This document shows, in pieces, positions 28,979-37,629 of a stretch of DNA of 64,000 nucleotides (its first letter is position 1; each line of letters opens with the position of its first letter). Location of the stretch: NCBI RefSeq assembly GCF_001277995.1, contig NZ_CP009220.1:1736001-1800000 (forward strand), given 5' to 3'. The stretch is from Corynebacterium deserti GIMN1.010 (GTDB lineage Bacteria; Actinomycetota; Actinomycetes; Mycobacteriales; Mycobacteriaceae). Made by a program: the position numbers and the translations under genes. The notes beneath the pieces were generated by a model. That model was not told the DNA's origin, did not search any database, and worked only from the letters and a program-made list of their open reading frames with translations.

Positions 28979-29758
28979 ATGTACGCAGAAGAGCGGCGCC
29001 GCCAGATTGCCTCACTGACGGCAGTAGAGGGGCGAGTCAATGTCACAGAACTTGCCGCCCGCTTCGATGTCACCGCAGAAACAATCAGACGAGATCTTGC
29101 AGTTCTGGACCGCGAAGGGATCGTCCATCGCGTTCATGGTGGAGCGGTAGCTACACAATCCTTCCAGACCACTGAGCTGAGCCTTGATACTCGCTTCCGT
29201 TCCGCATCCTCGGCAAAGTACTCCATCGCCAAAGCAGCTATGCAGTTTCTCCCTGCAGAACATGGTGGACTCTTTCTCGACGCTGGTACCACCGTCACCG
29301 CGCTTGCAGACCTTATCGCTGAACACCCCAACGCCAAGCAATGGTCAATTGTGACCAACTGCCTCCCCATAGCATTGAATCTGGCCAATGCCGGACTTGA
29401 TGAAGTGCAGCTATTGGGAGGAAGCGTCCGAGCGATCACACAAGCGGTTGTTGGTGACACCGCTCTTCGCACCCTTGCCCTCATGCGAGCTGATGTCGTG
29501 TTCATCGGCACCAACGCGTTGACCCTTGACCATGGACTCTCTACTGCTGATTCCCAAGAGGCAGCAATGAAGTCCGCCATGATTACTAATGCCCACAAGG
29601 TTGTTGTTCTCTGCGACTCCACCAAGATGGGCACCGACTATCTGGTTAGCTTTGGTTCCATCAACGATATCGATGTAGTGGTCACCGACTCAGGGGCACC
29701 TGCAAGTTTCGTTGAGCAGTTGCGCGATCGCGACGTAGAAGTTGTGATTGCAGAATGA
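28979..29758 (+). CDS. sugR: DeoR-type repressor of PTS and glycolytic genes
   Basis: A 259-residue regulator. Residues 3-58 hold the DeoR helix-turn-helix (VNVTELAARFDVTAETIRRDL then VHRVHGGAV). The rest is the sugar-phosphate-sensing isomerase-like domain (LDAGTTVTALADL, VTNCLPIALNLAN, GADVVFIGTNAL-type segments, VVLCDSTKMG). In C. glutamicum SugR represses ptsG, ptsF, ptsS, ptsI and ptsH until fructose-1-phosphate or fructose-6-phosphate builds up. TTAAGGAG precedes the ATG at 28979. Its stop overlaps the next gene by ATGA. Confidence 0.95.
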   Translation: MYAEERRRQIASLTAVEGRVNVTELAARFDVTAETIRRDLAVLDREGIVHRVHGGAVATQSFQTTELSLDTRFRSASSAKYSIAKAAMQFLPAEHGGLFLDAGTTVTALADLIAEHPNAKQWSIVTNCLPIALNLANAGLDEVQLLGGSVRAITQAVVGDTALRTLALMRADVVFIGTNALTLDHGLSTADSQEAAMKSAMITNAHKVVVLCDSTKMGTDYLVSFGSINDIDVVVTDSGAPASFVEQLRDRDVEVVIAE

Positions 29759-30720
29759 TCCTCGCAGTCACAGTTAGCCCGTACCTTCTCAGTACAAGTG
29801 AACTCGATGGCGACATCGAGATCGGCGAAGCCAATAAGATCCGACTCGTTACTACCGTTGCAGGCGGGTTCGGTACTGGCGTGGCAGCCACGTTGTTCTA
29901 CGGTGGACACGAGTCTTTCGCGGTGTTTCCGGCTCCGGAAATCTCGCACTATCTTCGCCTAGTCACCATCGCTGGCTTGCCACACGACTTCATTCCTGTC
30001 GCAGGACCCATCCCGATGCATTTGACCATGCGCGATGGAAATGGCAACGAAACTAAGTTCAAAGATTCACCCATGCCGCTGGATGTCTCCCAGTTGGCGA
30101 TTCTTCGTGACTTAGTGGTTCGTCGTGCTGAAGATGCCTCCTGGGTGTTGCTTGGCGGCAATCTACCTTCAGTGGCTCCAGCTGCCTGGTTCGTTGACGT
30201 TGTGCGTTCACTTCGTTTGTATCATCCCGATGTCAAAGTGGCTATCGCAACGACCGGCCCAGCACTACGCGCGGTGATCCGCCAGCTTGCTGCTACTGCT
30301 CCCGATGCACTGATCGTTGCTGCCGACGAATTGGAAAAAGCAACCGGACTTGAGTCGCGTGCTTTACGACGCCCCTGGTCCGACGGCGACTACTCTCCGG
30401 CCATCGACGCCGCCAAAGCACTTATCGATCGTGGCATCAGCGAAGTTTTGGTGACCAACAAACGCAATGAATCATTGTATGTTTCTGCGGGCGAATCATT
30501 GCTAGGCGTGTACACCGCCCCATCAGGAAAACAAGGAGTCAACTGGCGTGAGTCGTTTACTGCAGGATTCCTCATTGCATCAAAAGAAAACAAAGATGCG
30601 ATAGAAAGTCTCACCCATGCGGTTGCCTATGCCAATGCGGAAGGCAGCGAGTGGGAGAATTATATTCCAACCCCGGATCGCATTAAGGCTGAGAACGTTT
30701 CCGTCACGCGATTGAGCTAG
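29755..30720 (+). CDS. PfkB-family 1-phosphofructokinase paralogue with degenerate active site
   Basis: A 321-residue ribokinase-fold protein, coupled to sugR by ATGA. It follows FruK in length and layout. The N-terminal sugar-binding motif, GGKGINVA in FruK, reads GGFGTGVAA at 37-45. The C-terminal anion hole and catalytic motif, GAGD in FruK, reads NWRE at 263-266 within GVNWRESFTAGF, so both the Gly-rich loop and the catalytic Asp are replaced. Known C. glutamicum annotations call this gene a 1-phosphofructokinase. From the sequence it looks inactive or altered and may serve as a ligand sensor or partner of SugR. Confidence 0.85.
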   Translation: MILAVTVSPYLLSTSELDGDIEIGEANKIRLVTTVAGGFGTGVAATLFYGGHESFAVFPAPEISHYLRLVTIAGLPHDFIPVAGPIPMHLTMRDGNGNETKFKDSPMPLDVSQLAILRDLVVRRAEDASWVLLGGNLPSVAPAAWFVDVVRSLRLYHPDVKVAIATTGPALRAVIRQLAATAPDALIVAADELEKATGLESRALRRPWSDGDYSPAIDAAKALIDRGISEVLVTNKRNESLYVSAGESLLGVYTAPSGKQGVNWRESFTAGFLIASKENKDAIESLTHAVAYANAEGSEWENYIPTPDRIKAENVSVTRLS

Positions 30721-30816
30721 GCCTCACAACCTGTCACGCTCTGTATGCCGGCTTAAGCGGCGATTTAGAGGGGCACTTTTTCTGTCCCTAATGGGAATTT
30801 TGGCAACATATCGAAG

Positions 30817-30934
30817 TAGCACCACATCTACTGATATGTGTCTTGTAGTGTGTTGTCAAAATGGAGTCAACGATTTGACCGACCCCCCCCAACGACAACA
30901 CGTGGCACCTCATATAACGGTTGATGTGGTGCTA
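30817..30934. repeat. 118-bp quasi-palindrome between the fruK paralogue and ptsI
   Basis: Outer arms TAGCACCACATC (30817-30828) and GATGTGGTGCTA (30923-30934) are perfectly complementary. Inner arms GTGTTGTC (30850-30857) and GACAACAC (30894-30901) share the same centre (30875.5). ATATG/CATAT lies between them, and a small GTCAA-cgat-TTGAC hairpin sits at the tip. An 8-C run is at 30883-30890. No open frame is recognised. The sequence has no transposase. Confidence 0.8.
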
Positions 30935-31023
30935 TTTGCTATTCGTAACAAGTAAACCTGCTGCCAGAACCCGCTGCCACATCGACAGCACTCTGGGAAA
31001 TACCGCAACTCCCCACTACATTG

Positions 31024-31065
31024 GAACCGAAAAGGCGCCCCACCAACGAATTGGCGGGGCGCCTT
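31024..31065 (-). terminator. ptsI terminator
   Basis: AAGGCGCCCC (31032-31041) pairs perfectly with GGGGCGCCTT (31056-31065), with CCAA/TTGG inside. On the minus strand TTTTCGG follows. Confidence 0.92.
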
Positions 31066-31082
31066 CACCAAATACCATGAAA

Positions 31083-32801
31083 CTACTTCTGAGTTGCCTC
31101 GATTACTTCGCGGACGGCAGCGCGTGCTTCGGTTGCGCCTTCTGCATCAAGAGCTGCTTCGGCAGCCTTCTTGCAGGTCTCGAAATCAACTTCTGCCAGC
31201 TGGGCGCCGACTGCAGCAAGTGCGGTGGATGCAGCGGACAGGGAGTTCACGCCGAGTCCGGTGAGGACGGTGGCGAGCAGTGGATCTGCTGCTGCTTCGC
31301 CACAGACACCGACTGGGGTGTCGAAGCGTTGGCCTTCATCGCAGGTGTGCTTGATCAGGCGGAGAACTGCAGGCTGCCAAGGATCGGTCAGGTACGCCAG
31401 CTCTGGGGACATGCGATCGGCAGCCATGGTGTACTGGGTGAGGTCGTTGGTGCCGATGGACACGAAGTCCAGGTGAGGCATGATCTTGTCGGCCATAAGG
31501 GATGCTGCGGGGACTTCGATCATGGCACCAGCGACGAGGCCACGCTCTCGACACATGTCGGCGAACCATTTTGCTTCGTAGGCGGTGGCAACCATGGGGG
31601 CCATTACCCAGGTGGGGGCTTCTTCGCCACGGCCGAGATCATCGGCAGCCTTGGCGATTGCGTCGAGCTGGCGGGTAAGCAGATCGACGTTACCACGGGC
31701 AATACGCAGGCCACGGACACCAAGGGCAGGGTTCATTTCATCCGCCATTGAGGCGAATGGGACTGGCTTGTCGGAACCTGCGTCAAGGGAGCGGACCACA
31801 ACCTTGGATTCTGGGAACGCGGCCAGAACCTTGGAGTACACCTCTGCTTGCTCGTCAACGCTCGGCTCTTGGGTGGCAGAAAGGAAGCACAGTTCGGTGC
31901 GGAAGAGGCCGACACCTTCTGCTTCGGTATTTGCAGCTTGGACTGCAGTGCTGCCGTCCTGGACGTTTGCCAAGAGCTGGACGCGGTGGCCGTCCTTGGT
32001 TTGTGCTGGCCCCTTCCATTCTGCGATGCGCGCAGCTTTTTCCAGGGAGTCCGCGACCAGCTTCATAGCCTCCGCCTCGTCGGCGTTGCGGTCAATGGTG
32101 CCTAGGGCGCCGTCGATAAGCACTTTTTCCCCGGACTTGACGTCTTTGATGCCTGCACCGGTTGCGACGATGCAGGGGACGTTGAGTTGGCGGGCGATGA
32201 TCGCCGTGTGGCTGGTTGGGCCGCCAAGCTCGGTGACGAGGCCGACGAAGAGGTCGGTGTCGAGGGCTGCAGTGTCGGCTGGGGAAAGATCATCAGCGAA
32301 TAGAATGACCTGGCCTTCTACATCTGGCAATCCAGGCTCTTCTTCGCCACGGAGCTCTGCGATCACGCGGTCTCGGATATCACGGAGGTCAGTGGTGCGC
32401 TCTGCGATTACTCCGCCCGCTGCTTCAAACATAGAGATGAATTTGGTGGTGGCAGCTACAACGGAGTACTCCGCTGGATGTCCACCCTTTACACCCTTGG
32501 CAACCGCTTTACGCCAGCCACGGTCATTGACCATGCCTGCTGTAGCCTTCAAAACCTCAGCTGCTGGGCCTTCAGCATGTGCAGAACGCTCAAGCAGGCG
32601 CTTAGATACGGTTTCAGCTGCGATGTCGAAGCGTTGCTGCTCGGCTTCGCGGTTTTCTTCGGCGACAACCTCGCCTGCTTGGGGTAGTTCGGGGCGTGGG
32701 GTAATCCACACCGCGCTTGCATAACGGACTCCACCGACAACGCCGGTGCCCTTCAATACATCATTTACAGTGCCTTGATTCACATCAGCCACAGTAGCCA
32801 C
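31083..32801 (-). CDS. ptsI: PTS enzyme I
   Basis: A 572-residue phosphoenolpyruvate-protein phosphotransferase that passes phosphate from PEP to HPr. The N-terminal domain contains the phosphohistidine in GGPTSHTAIIARQL. The PEP-binding C-terminal barrel contains RTELCFL, GIRGLR-type VRGLRIARG, IEVPAASLMAD, SIGTNDLTQYTMAADR and GVCGE with the catalytic Cys. The start is GTG (GTGGCTACTG) with GAGG just upstream. It is transcribed away from sugR-fruK paralogue and from fruR. Confidence 0.96.
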   Translation of the reverse strand: MATVADVNQGTVNDVLKGTGVVGGVRYASAVWITPRPELPQAGEVVAEENREAEQQRFDIAAETVSKRLLERSAHAEGPAAEVLKATAGMVNDRGWRKAVAKGVKGGHPAEYSVVAATTKFISMFEAAGGVIAERTTDLRDIRDRVIAELRGEEEPGLPDVEGQVILFADDLSPADTAALDTDLFVGLVTELGGPTSHTAIIARQLNVPCIVATGAGIKDVKSGEKVLIDGALGTIDRNADEAEAMKLVADSLEKAARIAEWKGPAQTKDGHRVQLLANVQDGSTAVQAANTEAEGVGLFRTELCFLSATQEPSVDEQAEVYSKVLAAFPESKVVVRSLDAGSDKPVPFASMADEMNPALGVRGLRIARGNVDLLTRQLDAIAKAADDLGRGEEAPTWVMAPMVATAYEAKWFADMCRERGLVAGAMIEVPAASLMADKIMPHLDFVSIGTNDLTQYTMAADRMSPELAYLTDPWQPAVLRLIKHTCDEGQRFDTPVGVCGEAAADPLLATVLTGLGVNSLSAASTALAAVGAQLAEVDFETCKKAAEAALDAEGATEARAAVREVIEATQK

Positions 32802-33200
32802 CCATCCTCACAATCATTGAGTTACTTTTCTCAAGATCACCACAAAATAAACAGTTGTGCAACTATTCAAACATTGGGGTATTGACAAACAAACACATAT
32901 CAACATACCGTGTTGTTAAGCGATCAGCATATTTGGAAAGTTGTAACGCCCGTCACAAGCTTGAAATTGTCACTACTTACGACCTGCTCCTACCTCTTCT
33001 CGGAACCCAGTCCAGTTTAGTGACTTTGGCCACGAAATGAGGGAAACGCCAGCTAGGCAACATGCTAGAACCCGCTCACCAGGCTTTTTACACAACTTCA
33101 TACTTCTTCCAAAACCGGAAACAAAACAACATGGGTCACAAACCTTAAGTCACCAAAATCACCACGTTCCCACCCGTCCAAGAAGGAATCCGAGGCAGTT
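32802..33200. promoter_or_regulatory. ptsI-fruR divergent promoter region
   Basis: These 399 bp hold the promoters of ptsI and fruR; no gene is recognised. On the minus strand TTGTCA and a downstream AATAGT lie near 32862-32890. On the plus strand TTGACA (about 32882) is followed by CATACC after 16 bp. SugR, FruR and GlxR are known to act on PTS promoters in this genus, but I could not assign a site by eye. Confidence 0.4.
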
Positions 33201-33983
33201 ATGGTCACTCAACCTGATCGACAACACAGAATCCTGTCGTTGTTGGAACCAACAGGTGCGGTTTCCGTAGGCGATCTCGCAGAGCACTTTGAGGTCACCA
33301 CTGAAACCATTCGTCGAGATCTTCGCATTATGGAATCCCATGGCTTGCTCCAGCGGGTTCATGGTGGGGCGATTACTCCCGAGCCGATGGGCGCGTCTCC
33401 CCCAGCACATCCGCGGGTCCGCGTCCCGGGTTTTCCGCCCACACTTCCCATGCTTGAACTAGCAGAGGTGGCGGTCACCACGATTGAACCCGGTGCACGA
33501 AGCATCTTTCTTGATGCAGGGGCGGGCTGTACAGCGATAGCCACAGTATTAAGTGATCCGCCTGAGGATGCTCGATGGACAGTGGTCACCAACTCCCCCG
33601 GCGCCGTCATCGCTTTGTCACAGTCTGGTGACACGGCCACGGTGGTGCTGTGCGGGCGAGTCCACCAAAAGAGTCAATCAGTAGTGGGTGCAAACGCCGT
33701 GAAGATGATCTCTTCACTTCGTGCAGACATTGCGTTCGTGGAAGTTGATGCGCTCGATTCTGATGCCCGGTTTTATACCTTCCATCCGGAAACCATCCCC
33801 ATTAAGAAGGCCATGATGAACAATGCCCGATGTTCTGTTGCTGTGTTGAGGCATGACGCTCAACACAACACTGGAATGCACAGCTTTGCGTCCGTGACTG
33901 ATTTCGATGTGCTGGTCACCAACGCACAGCCGTCCGATACACGTTTCTTTTCCGACCACAACATCCAGGTGGTAACCCCTTGA
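33201..33983 (+). CDS. fruR: DeoR-type fructose operon regulator
   Basis: A 260-residue regulator resembling SugR. The helix-turn-helix reads VSVGDLAEHFEVTTETIRRDLRIMESHGLLQRVHGGA. The effector domain keeps LDAGAGCTAIATVL and VVTNSPGAVIAL. Known role in C. glutamicum: attenuates induction of fruR-fruK-ptsF, ptsI and ptsH. GAGG lies five bases before the ATG. It is the first gene of an operon with fruK and ptsF, with overlapping stop and start codons. Confidence 0.93.
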   Translation: MVTQPDRQHRILSLLEPTGAVSVGDLAEHFEVTTETIRRDLRIMESHGLLQRVHGGAITPEPMGASPPAHPRVRVPGFPPTLPMLELAEVAVTTIEPGARSIFLDAGAGCTAIATVLSDPPEDARWTVVTNSPGAVIALSQSGDTATVVLCGRVHQKSQSVVGANAVKMISSLRADIAFVEVDALDSDARFYTFHPETIPIKKAMMNNARCSVAVLRHDAQHNTGMHSFASVTDFDVLVTNAQPSDTRFFSDHNIQVVTP

Positions 33984-34972
33984 TCATTACATTCACTCCC
34001 AATCCCAGCATTGATTCCACGCTCGCTCTCCGCGAGGAGCTTGTTCGTGGAACCGTTCAGCGCCTTGATTCCGTCACAGCCGTCGCCGGCGGCAAAGGAA
34101 TCAACGTCGCGCATGCCGTGTTGCTTGCGGGATTCGAAACCTTGGCTATTTTTCCAGCCGGTAAACTTGACCCGTTTGTGCCACTTGTACGTGAGATCGG
34201 ATTGCCGTGCGATTCCGTCGTCGTTTCCACCAACGTGCGCACCAACACCACCGTCACCGAACCTGACGGCACCACCACCAAGCTCAACGGACCCGGCGCG
34301 TTTCTCAGCGAACCTAAGTTGCGCAGCCTAGAAAAGATGCTTGTCAACGCGCTTGTGCCCGAAGTCACCTGGGTAGTGCTCGCGGGCTCGCTACCACCAG
34401 GGGCACCGGTTGATTGGTATCCGCGCCTCACGGCGCTCATCCATGCGGCTCGTCCTGATGTCCGCGTTGCAGTAGATACCTCAGACCAACCACTGTTGGA
34501 GCTTGGTAAGAAGCTCGACGAACCAGGGGCTGCTCCCAACCTCATCAAGCCCAACGGGTTGGAGCTCGGACAGCTTGCCAATGTCGATGGCGAAGAGCTG
34601 GAAGCGCTAGCTTTAAAAGGTGATTACACCGCCATCATTGACGCCGCAGAAGTCCTGGTACAGCGCGGCGTCGAGCAAGTGCTTGTCACCCTCGGCCCCG
34701 CAGGTGCGGTATTGGTCAACGCAGATGGCGCATGGACGTCGACGACTCCAGCCATTGATGTTGTGTCCACTGTCGGTGCCGGCGATTGTGCTTTAGCTGG
34801 ATTCGTCATGGCACGTTCCCAAAAGAAATCTATCGAGGAAAGTCTTCTCAACGCCGTCTCCTATGGATCGGCTGCTGCAGCACTTCCCGGTACAACCATC
34901 CCTCGTCCCGACCAACTCACCTATGGTGGTGCGAAGGTCACCCTCGTTAAAGATTTGAAAGAGTCAGCATGA
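33980..34972 (+). CDS. fruK: 1-phosphofructokinase
   Basis: A 330-residue PfkB-family kinase that converts fructose-1-phosphate to fructose-1,6-bisphosphate. Both family motifs are intact: GGKGINVAHA near residue 35 and STVGAGDCALAGF near residue 258-270, with the catalytic Asp. The start is TTG, overlapping the fruR stop (TTGA); a stop lies two codons upstream in this frame, so no earlier start is possible. ptsF starts within its stop (ATGA). Confidence 0.95.
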   Translation: MIITFTPNPSIDSTLALREELVRGTVQRLDSVTAVAGGKGINVAHAVLLAGFETLAIFPAGKLDPFVPLVREIGLPCDSVVVSTNVRTNTTVTEPDGTTTKLNGPGAFLSEPKLRSLEKMLVNALVPEVTWVVLAGSLPPGAPVDWYPRLTALIHAARPDVRVAVDTSDQPLLELGKKLDEPGAAPNLIKPNGLELGQLANVDGEELEALALKGDYTAIIDAAEVLVQRGVEQVLVTLGPAGAVLVNADGAWTSTTPAIDVVSTVGAGDCALAGFVMARSQKKSIEESLLNAVSYGSAAAALPGTTIPRPDQLTYGGAKVTLVKDLKESA

Positions 34973-37053
34973 GCAGCGTAATTAACTCCTCGCTTGTCCG
35001 GTTGGATGTCGATTTTGGCTCCACCACCACTGATGTCATCACCAATCTCGCCACCGTCGTCTTCGAGGCTGGTCGTGCCACCGACGCCCAGCTGCTTGCT
35101 TCTAACGCACTGGAGCGTGAAGCAAAGTCTGGCACCGGCGTTCCAGGCCAGGTAGCAATCCCCCACTGCCGCTCCGAAGCTGTGTCCGAGCCAACCCTTG
35201 GCTTTGCACGCCTGAACAATCCAGTGGACTTTGGTGGGCCTGATGGAGATGCCAACATTGTCTTCCTTATTGCAGCTCCTGCAGGCGGTGGCAAAGAACA
35301 CTTGAAGATTCTGTCCAAGCTGGCACGTTCGCTGGTGAAAAAAGACTTCATTAAAGCTCTTCACGACGCCACCACGGAGCAGGACATCGTTGACGTTGTT
35401 GACGCTGTGCTTAACCCCGCGCCTGCCGCAACCCCTGTGGCGGCAGCTGCTTCTGGGAGCACTGAGAGCACTGAGAACACTGAGAGCACTGAGAACACGG
35501 TAGCGTCGACAAGCGTGACCCGTATTGTGGCCATTACCGCATGCCCAACCGGTATCGCACATACGTATATGGCGGCTGATTCGCTTACGCAGAATGCTGC
35601 CGGGCGTGATGACGTGATCATTCAGGTGGAAACGCAGGGCTCCTCCGCGGTCACTCCGCTGGATCCGAAGGTCATTGAAGCTGCCGATGCGGTCATTTTC
35701 GCCACCGATGTCGGAGTGAAAGATCGCGAACGTTTCGCGGGCAAGCCTGTCATCGAATCTGGTGTGAAGCGCGCCATCAACGAACCCGCCAAGATGATTG
35801 ATGAGGCTATCGCTGCGTCTAAGAACCCTAACGCACGCAAAGTCAGTGGTGTAGCAAGCGCTGCATCAAGCTCGGACGAAGTTGGCGAAAAGCTCGGCTG
35901 GGGCAAACGCATCCAGCAGGCCGTCATGACCGGCGTGTCCTACATGGTTCCGTTTGTCGCCGCCGGTGGTCTCCTCCTCGCCTTGGGCTTTGCCTTCGGT
36001 GGTTACGACATGGCCAACGGCTGGCAGGCGATCGCTACCCAGTTCTCTTTGACCAACCTGCCGGGCAACACCATTGACGTTGACGGCGCTGCCATGACCT
36101 TTGAGCGTTCCGGCTTCCTGCTGTACTTCGGTGCTGTGCTTTTTGCCACCGGTCAGGCAGCCATGGGCTTCATCGTCGCGGCGCTCTCCGGTTACACCGC
36201 CTACGCACTTGGTGGTCGCCCAGGTATCGCGCCGGGCTTTGTTGGTGGCGCAATTTCCGTCACCATCGGCGCTGGCTTCATTGGTGGTCTGGTTACCGGT
36301 ATCTTGGCTGGTCTCATTGCCCTGTGGATTGGCTCCTGGAAGGTGCCACGCGTGGTGCAGTCACTGATGCCTGTGGTCATCATCCCGCTGCTAACCTCAC
36401 TGGTTGTTGGTCTCGTCATGTACCTCCTGCTGGGTCGCCCACTCGCATCCATCATGACCGGTCTGCAGGACTGGCTATCGTCAATGTCCGGAAGCTCCGC
36501 CATCTTGCTGGGTATCATCTTGGGCCTCATGATGTGTTTCGACCTTGGCGGACCAGTAAACAAGGCAGCCTACCTCTTTGGTACCGCAGGCCTGTCTACC
36601 GGCGACCAAGCTTCCATGGAAATCATGGCCGCGATCATGGCAGCTGGCATGGTCCCACCAATCGCGTTGTCCATTGCTACCCTGCTGCGCAAGAAGCTCT
36701 TCACCCCAGCAGAGCAAGAAAACGGTAAGTCCTCCTGGTTGCTCGGCCTAGCGTTCGTCTCTGAAGGTGCTATCCCATTCGCCGCCGCCGATCCACTGCG
36801 TGTCATCCCAGCCATGATGGCTGGTGGTGCCACCACCGGTGCAGTCTCCATGGCTCTCAACGTTGGTTCCCGCGCACCACACGGCGGTATCTTCGTGGTC
36901 TGGGCAATCGATCCGTGGTGGGGCTGGCTCATCGCGCTGGCAGCTGGCACGATCGTCTCCACTGTCGTGGTCATCGCTCTCAAGCAGTTCTGGCCAAACA
37001 AGGCCGTTGCTGCCGAGGTAGCAAAACAAGAGGCAGCACTCGCTGCTGCATAA
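34969..37053 (+). CDS. ptsF: Fructose-specific PTS enzyme IIABC
   Basis: A 694-residue membrane permease that imports fructose as fructose-1-phosphate. The IIA domain (about 1-145) has the phospho-His66 in AIPHCRSE. A linker with repeated STEST/STENT units (about 163-178, an 18-bp DNA repeat) leads to the IIB domain with the phospho-Cys192 in TACPTGIAHTYMAAD. The IIC domain from about 300 has around nine membrane segments, including ALGFAFGGY and SEGAIPFAAADPLRVIP. It ends the fruR-fruK-ptsF operon. Confidence 0.96.
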   Translation: MSSVINSSLVRLDVDFGSTTTDVITNLATVVFEAGRATDAQLLASNALEREAKSGTGVPGQVAIPHCRSEAVSEPTLGFARLNNPVDFGGPDGDANIVFLIAAPAGGGKEHLKILSKLARSLVKKDFIKALHDATTEQDIVDVVDAVLNPAPAATPVAAAASGSTESTENTESTENTVASTSVTRIVAITACPTGIAHTYMAADSLTQNAAGRDDVIIQVETQGSSAVTPLDPKVIEAADAVIFATDVGVKDRERFAGKPVIESGVKRAINEPAKMIDEAIAASKNPNARKVSGVASAASSSDEVGEKLGWGKRIQQAVMTGVSYMVPFVAAGGLLLALGFAFGGYDMANGWQAIATQFSLTNLPGNTIDVDGAAMTFERSGFLLYFGAVLFATGQAAMGFIVAALSGYTAYALGGRPGIAPGFVGGAISVTIGAGFIGGLVTGILAGLIALWIGSWKVPRVVQSLMPVVIIPLLTSLVVGLVMYLLLGRPLASIMTGLQDWLSSMSGSSAILLGIILGLMMCFDLGGPVNKAAYLFGTAGLSTGDQASMEIMAAIMAAGMVPPIALSIATLLRKKLFTPAEQENGKSSWLLGLAFVSEGAIPFAAADPLRVIPAMMAGGATTGAVSMALNVGSRAPHGGIFVVWAIDPWWGWLIALAAGTIVSTVVVIALKQFWPNKAVAAEVAKQEAALAAA

Positions 37054-37067
37054 CTGCGGTATTTGAT

Positions 37068-37209
37068 CGGACGTTTTATTTACGTCCGGTATCGTGGCAA
37101 ATATAAGACGATCTCACTAGAATTGATAGAGATCGTCTTCCGCCGACACGAGCTCGCGTCGGCGGGAACTACAACATACGTTGTGGCCCCATGATCGTTA
37201 GGCCACAAC
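37068..37209 (+). other. Four consecutive stem-loops between ptsF and ptsH
   Basis: Stem 1: CGGACG 37068-37073 with CGTCCG 37083-37088. Stem 2: 11 bp, 37105-37115 with 37129-37139. Stem 3: CCGCCGAC 37140-37147 with GTCGGCGG 37158-37165. Stem 4: GTTGTGGCC 37180-37188 with GGCCACAAC 37201-37209, ending five bases before the ptsH ribosome site GAAAGGA. All four stems are perfect. None is followed by a T tract, so they are not ordinary terminators. They also include the ptsH promoter region. Confidence 0.8.
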
Positions 37210-37229
37210 ACGATGAAAGGATTTTTTCA

Positions 37230-37499
37230 ATGGCTTCCAAGACTGTTACCGTTGGTTCCTCCGTTGGTCTTCATGCTCGCCCAGCATCCATCATCGCTGA
37301 AGCTGCTGCGGAGTACGACGACGAGATCTTGCTCTCCCTGGTTGGTTCCGACGATGACGAAGAGACCGATGCTTCTTCCTCCCTCATGATCATGGCCCTC
37401 GGTGCGGAGCACGGCAACGAAGTCACCGTTACCTCTGACAACGCTGAGGCTGTTGAGAAGATCGCTGCTCTGATCGAGCAGGACCTTGACGCAGAGTAA
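37230..37499 (+). CDS. ptsH: PTS phosphocarrier protein HPr
   Basis: An 89-residue HPr that carries phosphate from enzyme I to sugar permeases. The phospho-His15 lies in VGLHARPAS. Ser residues of the DASSSLMIMALG loop occupy the position where HPr kinase modifies Firmicutes HPr, but no HPr kinase is expected here. GAAAGGA precedes the ATG at 37230, which excludes the reading from 37191. A terminator and a 17-bp repeat follow. Confidence 0.95.
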   Translation: MASKTVTVGSSVGLHARPASIIAEAAAEYDDEILLSLVGSDDDEETDASSSLMIMALGAEHGNEVTVTSDNAEAVEKIAALIEQDLDAE

Positions 37500-37500
37500 G

Positions 37501-37540
37501 CGCAGAGTAGTCTTTAGGGTAAACGCAGAGTAGTCTTTAG
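37501..37540 (+). repeat. 17-bp direct repeat after ptsH
   Basis: CGCAGAGTAGTCTTTAG occurs at 37501-37517 and 37524-37540 (period 23). The last nine bases of ptsH (37490-37499) give a third partial copy, CGCAGAGTA. It looks like a slippage duplication. Confidence 0.85.
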
Positions 37541-37563
37541 ACTTCTTGCCCCAGGGCAAAGCG

Positions 37564-37604
37564 AAAGGGTGGTTCCCCTCCAGATTGGAGGGGAACCACC
37601 CTTT
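37564..37604 (+). terminator. Bidirectional terminator between ptsH and the GyrI-like gene
   Basis: A perfect 18-bp stem (37564-37581 with 37587-37604) with loop AGATT. It can end both the ptsH transcript and the converging transcript. Confidence 0.93.
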
Positions 37605-37629
37605 TAGTATCTTGCGTTCATGCGATTTT

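Noticed and set aside
30883..30890. Run of eight C as a phase-variation tract
   Set aside because: It is not in or just before a coding frame; it lies in the loop region of the quasi-palindrome.
31585..32724. 379-residue open frame opposite ptsI
   Set aside because: Composition is typical of an antisense shadow (Ser, Arg and Pro rich), with no domain and no ribosome site.
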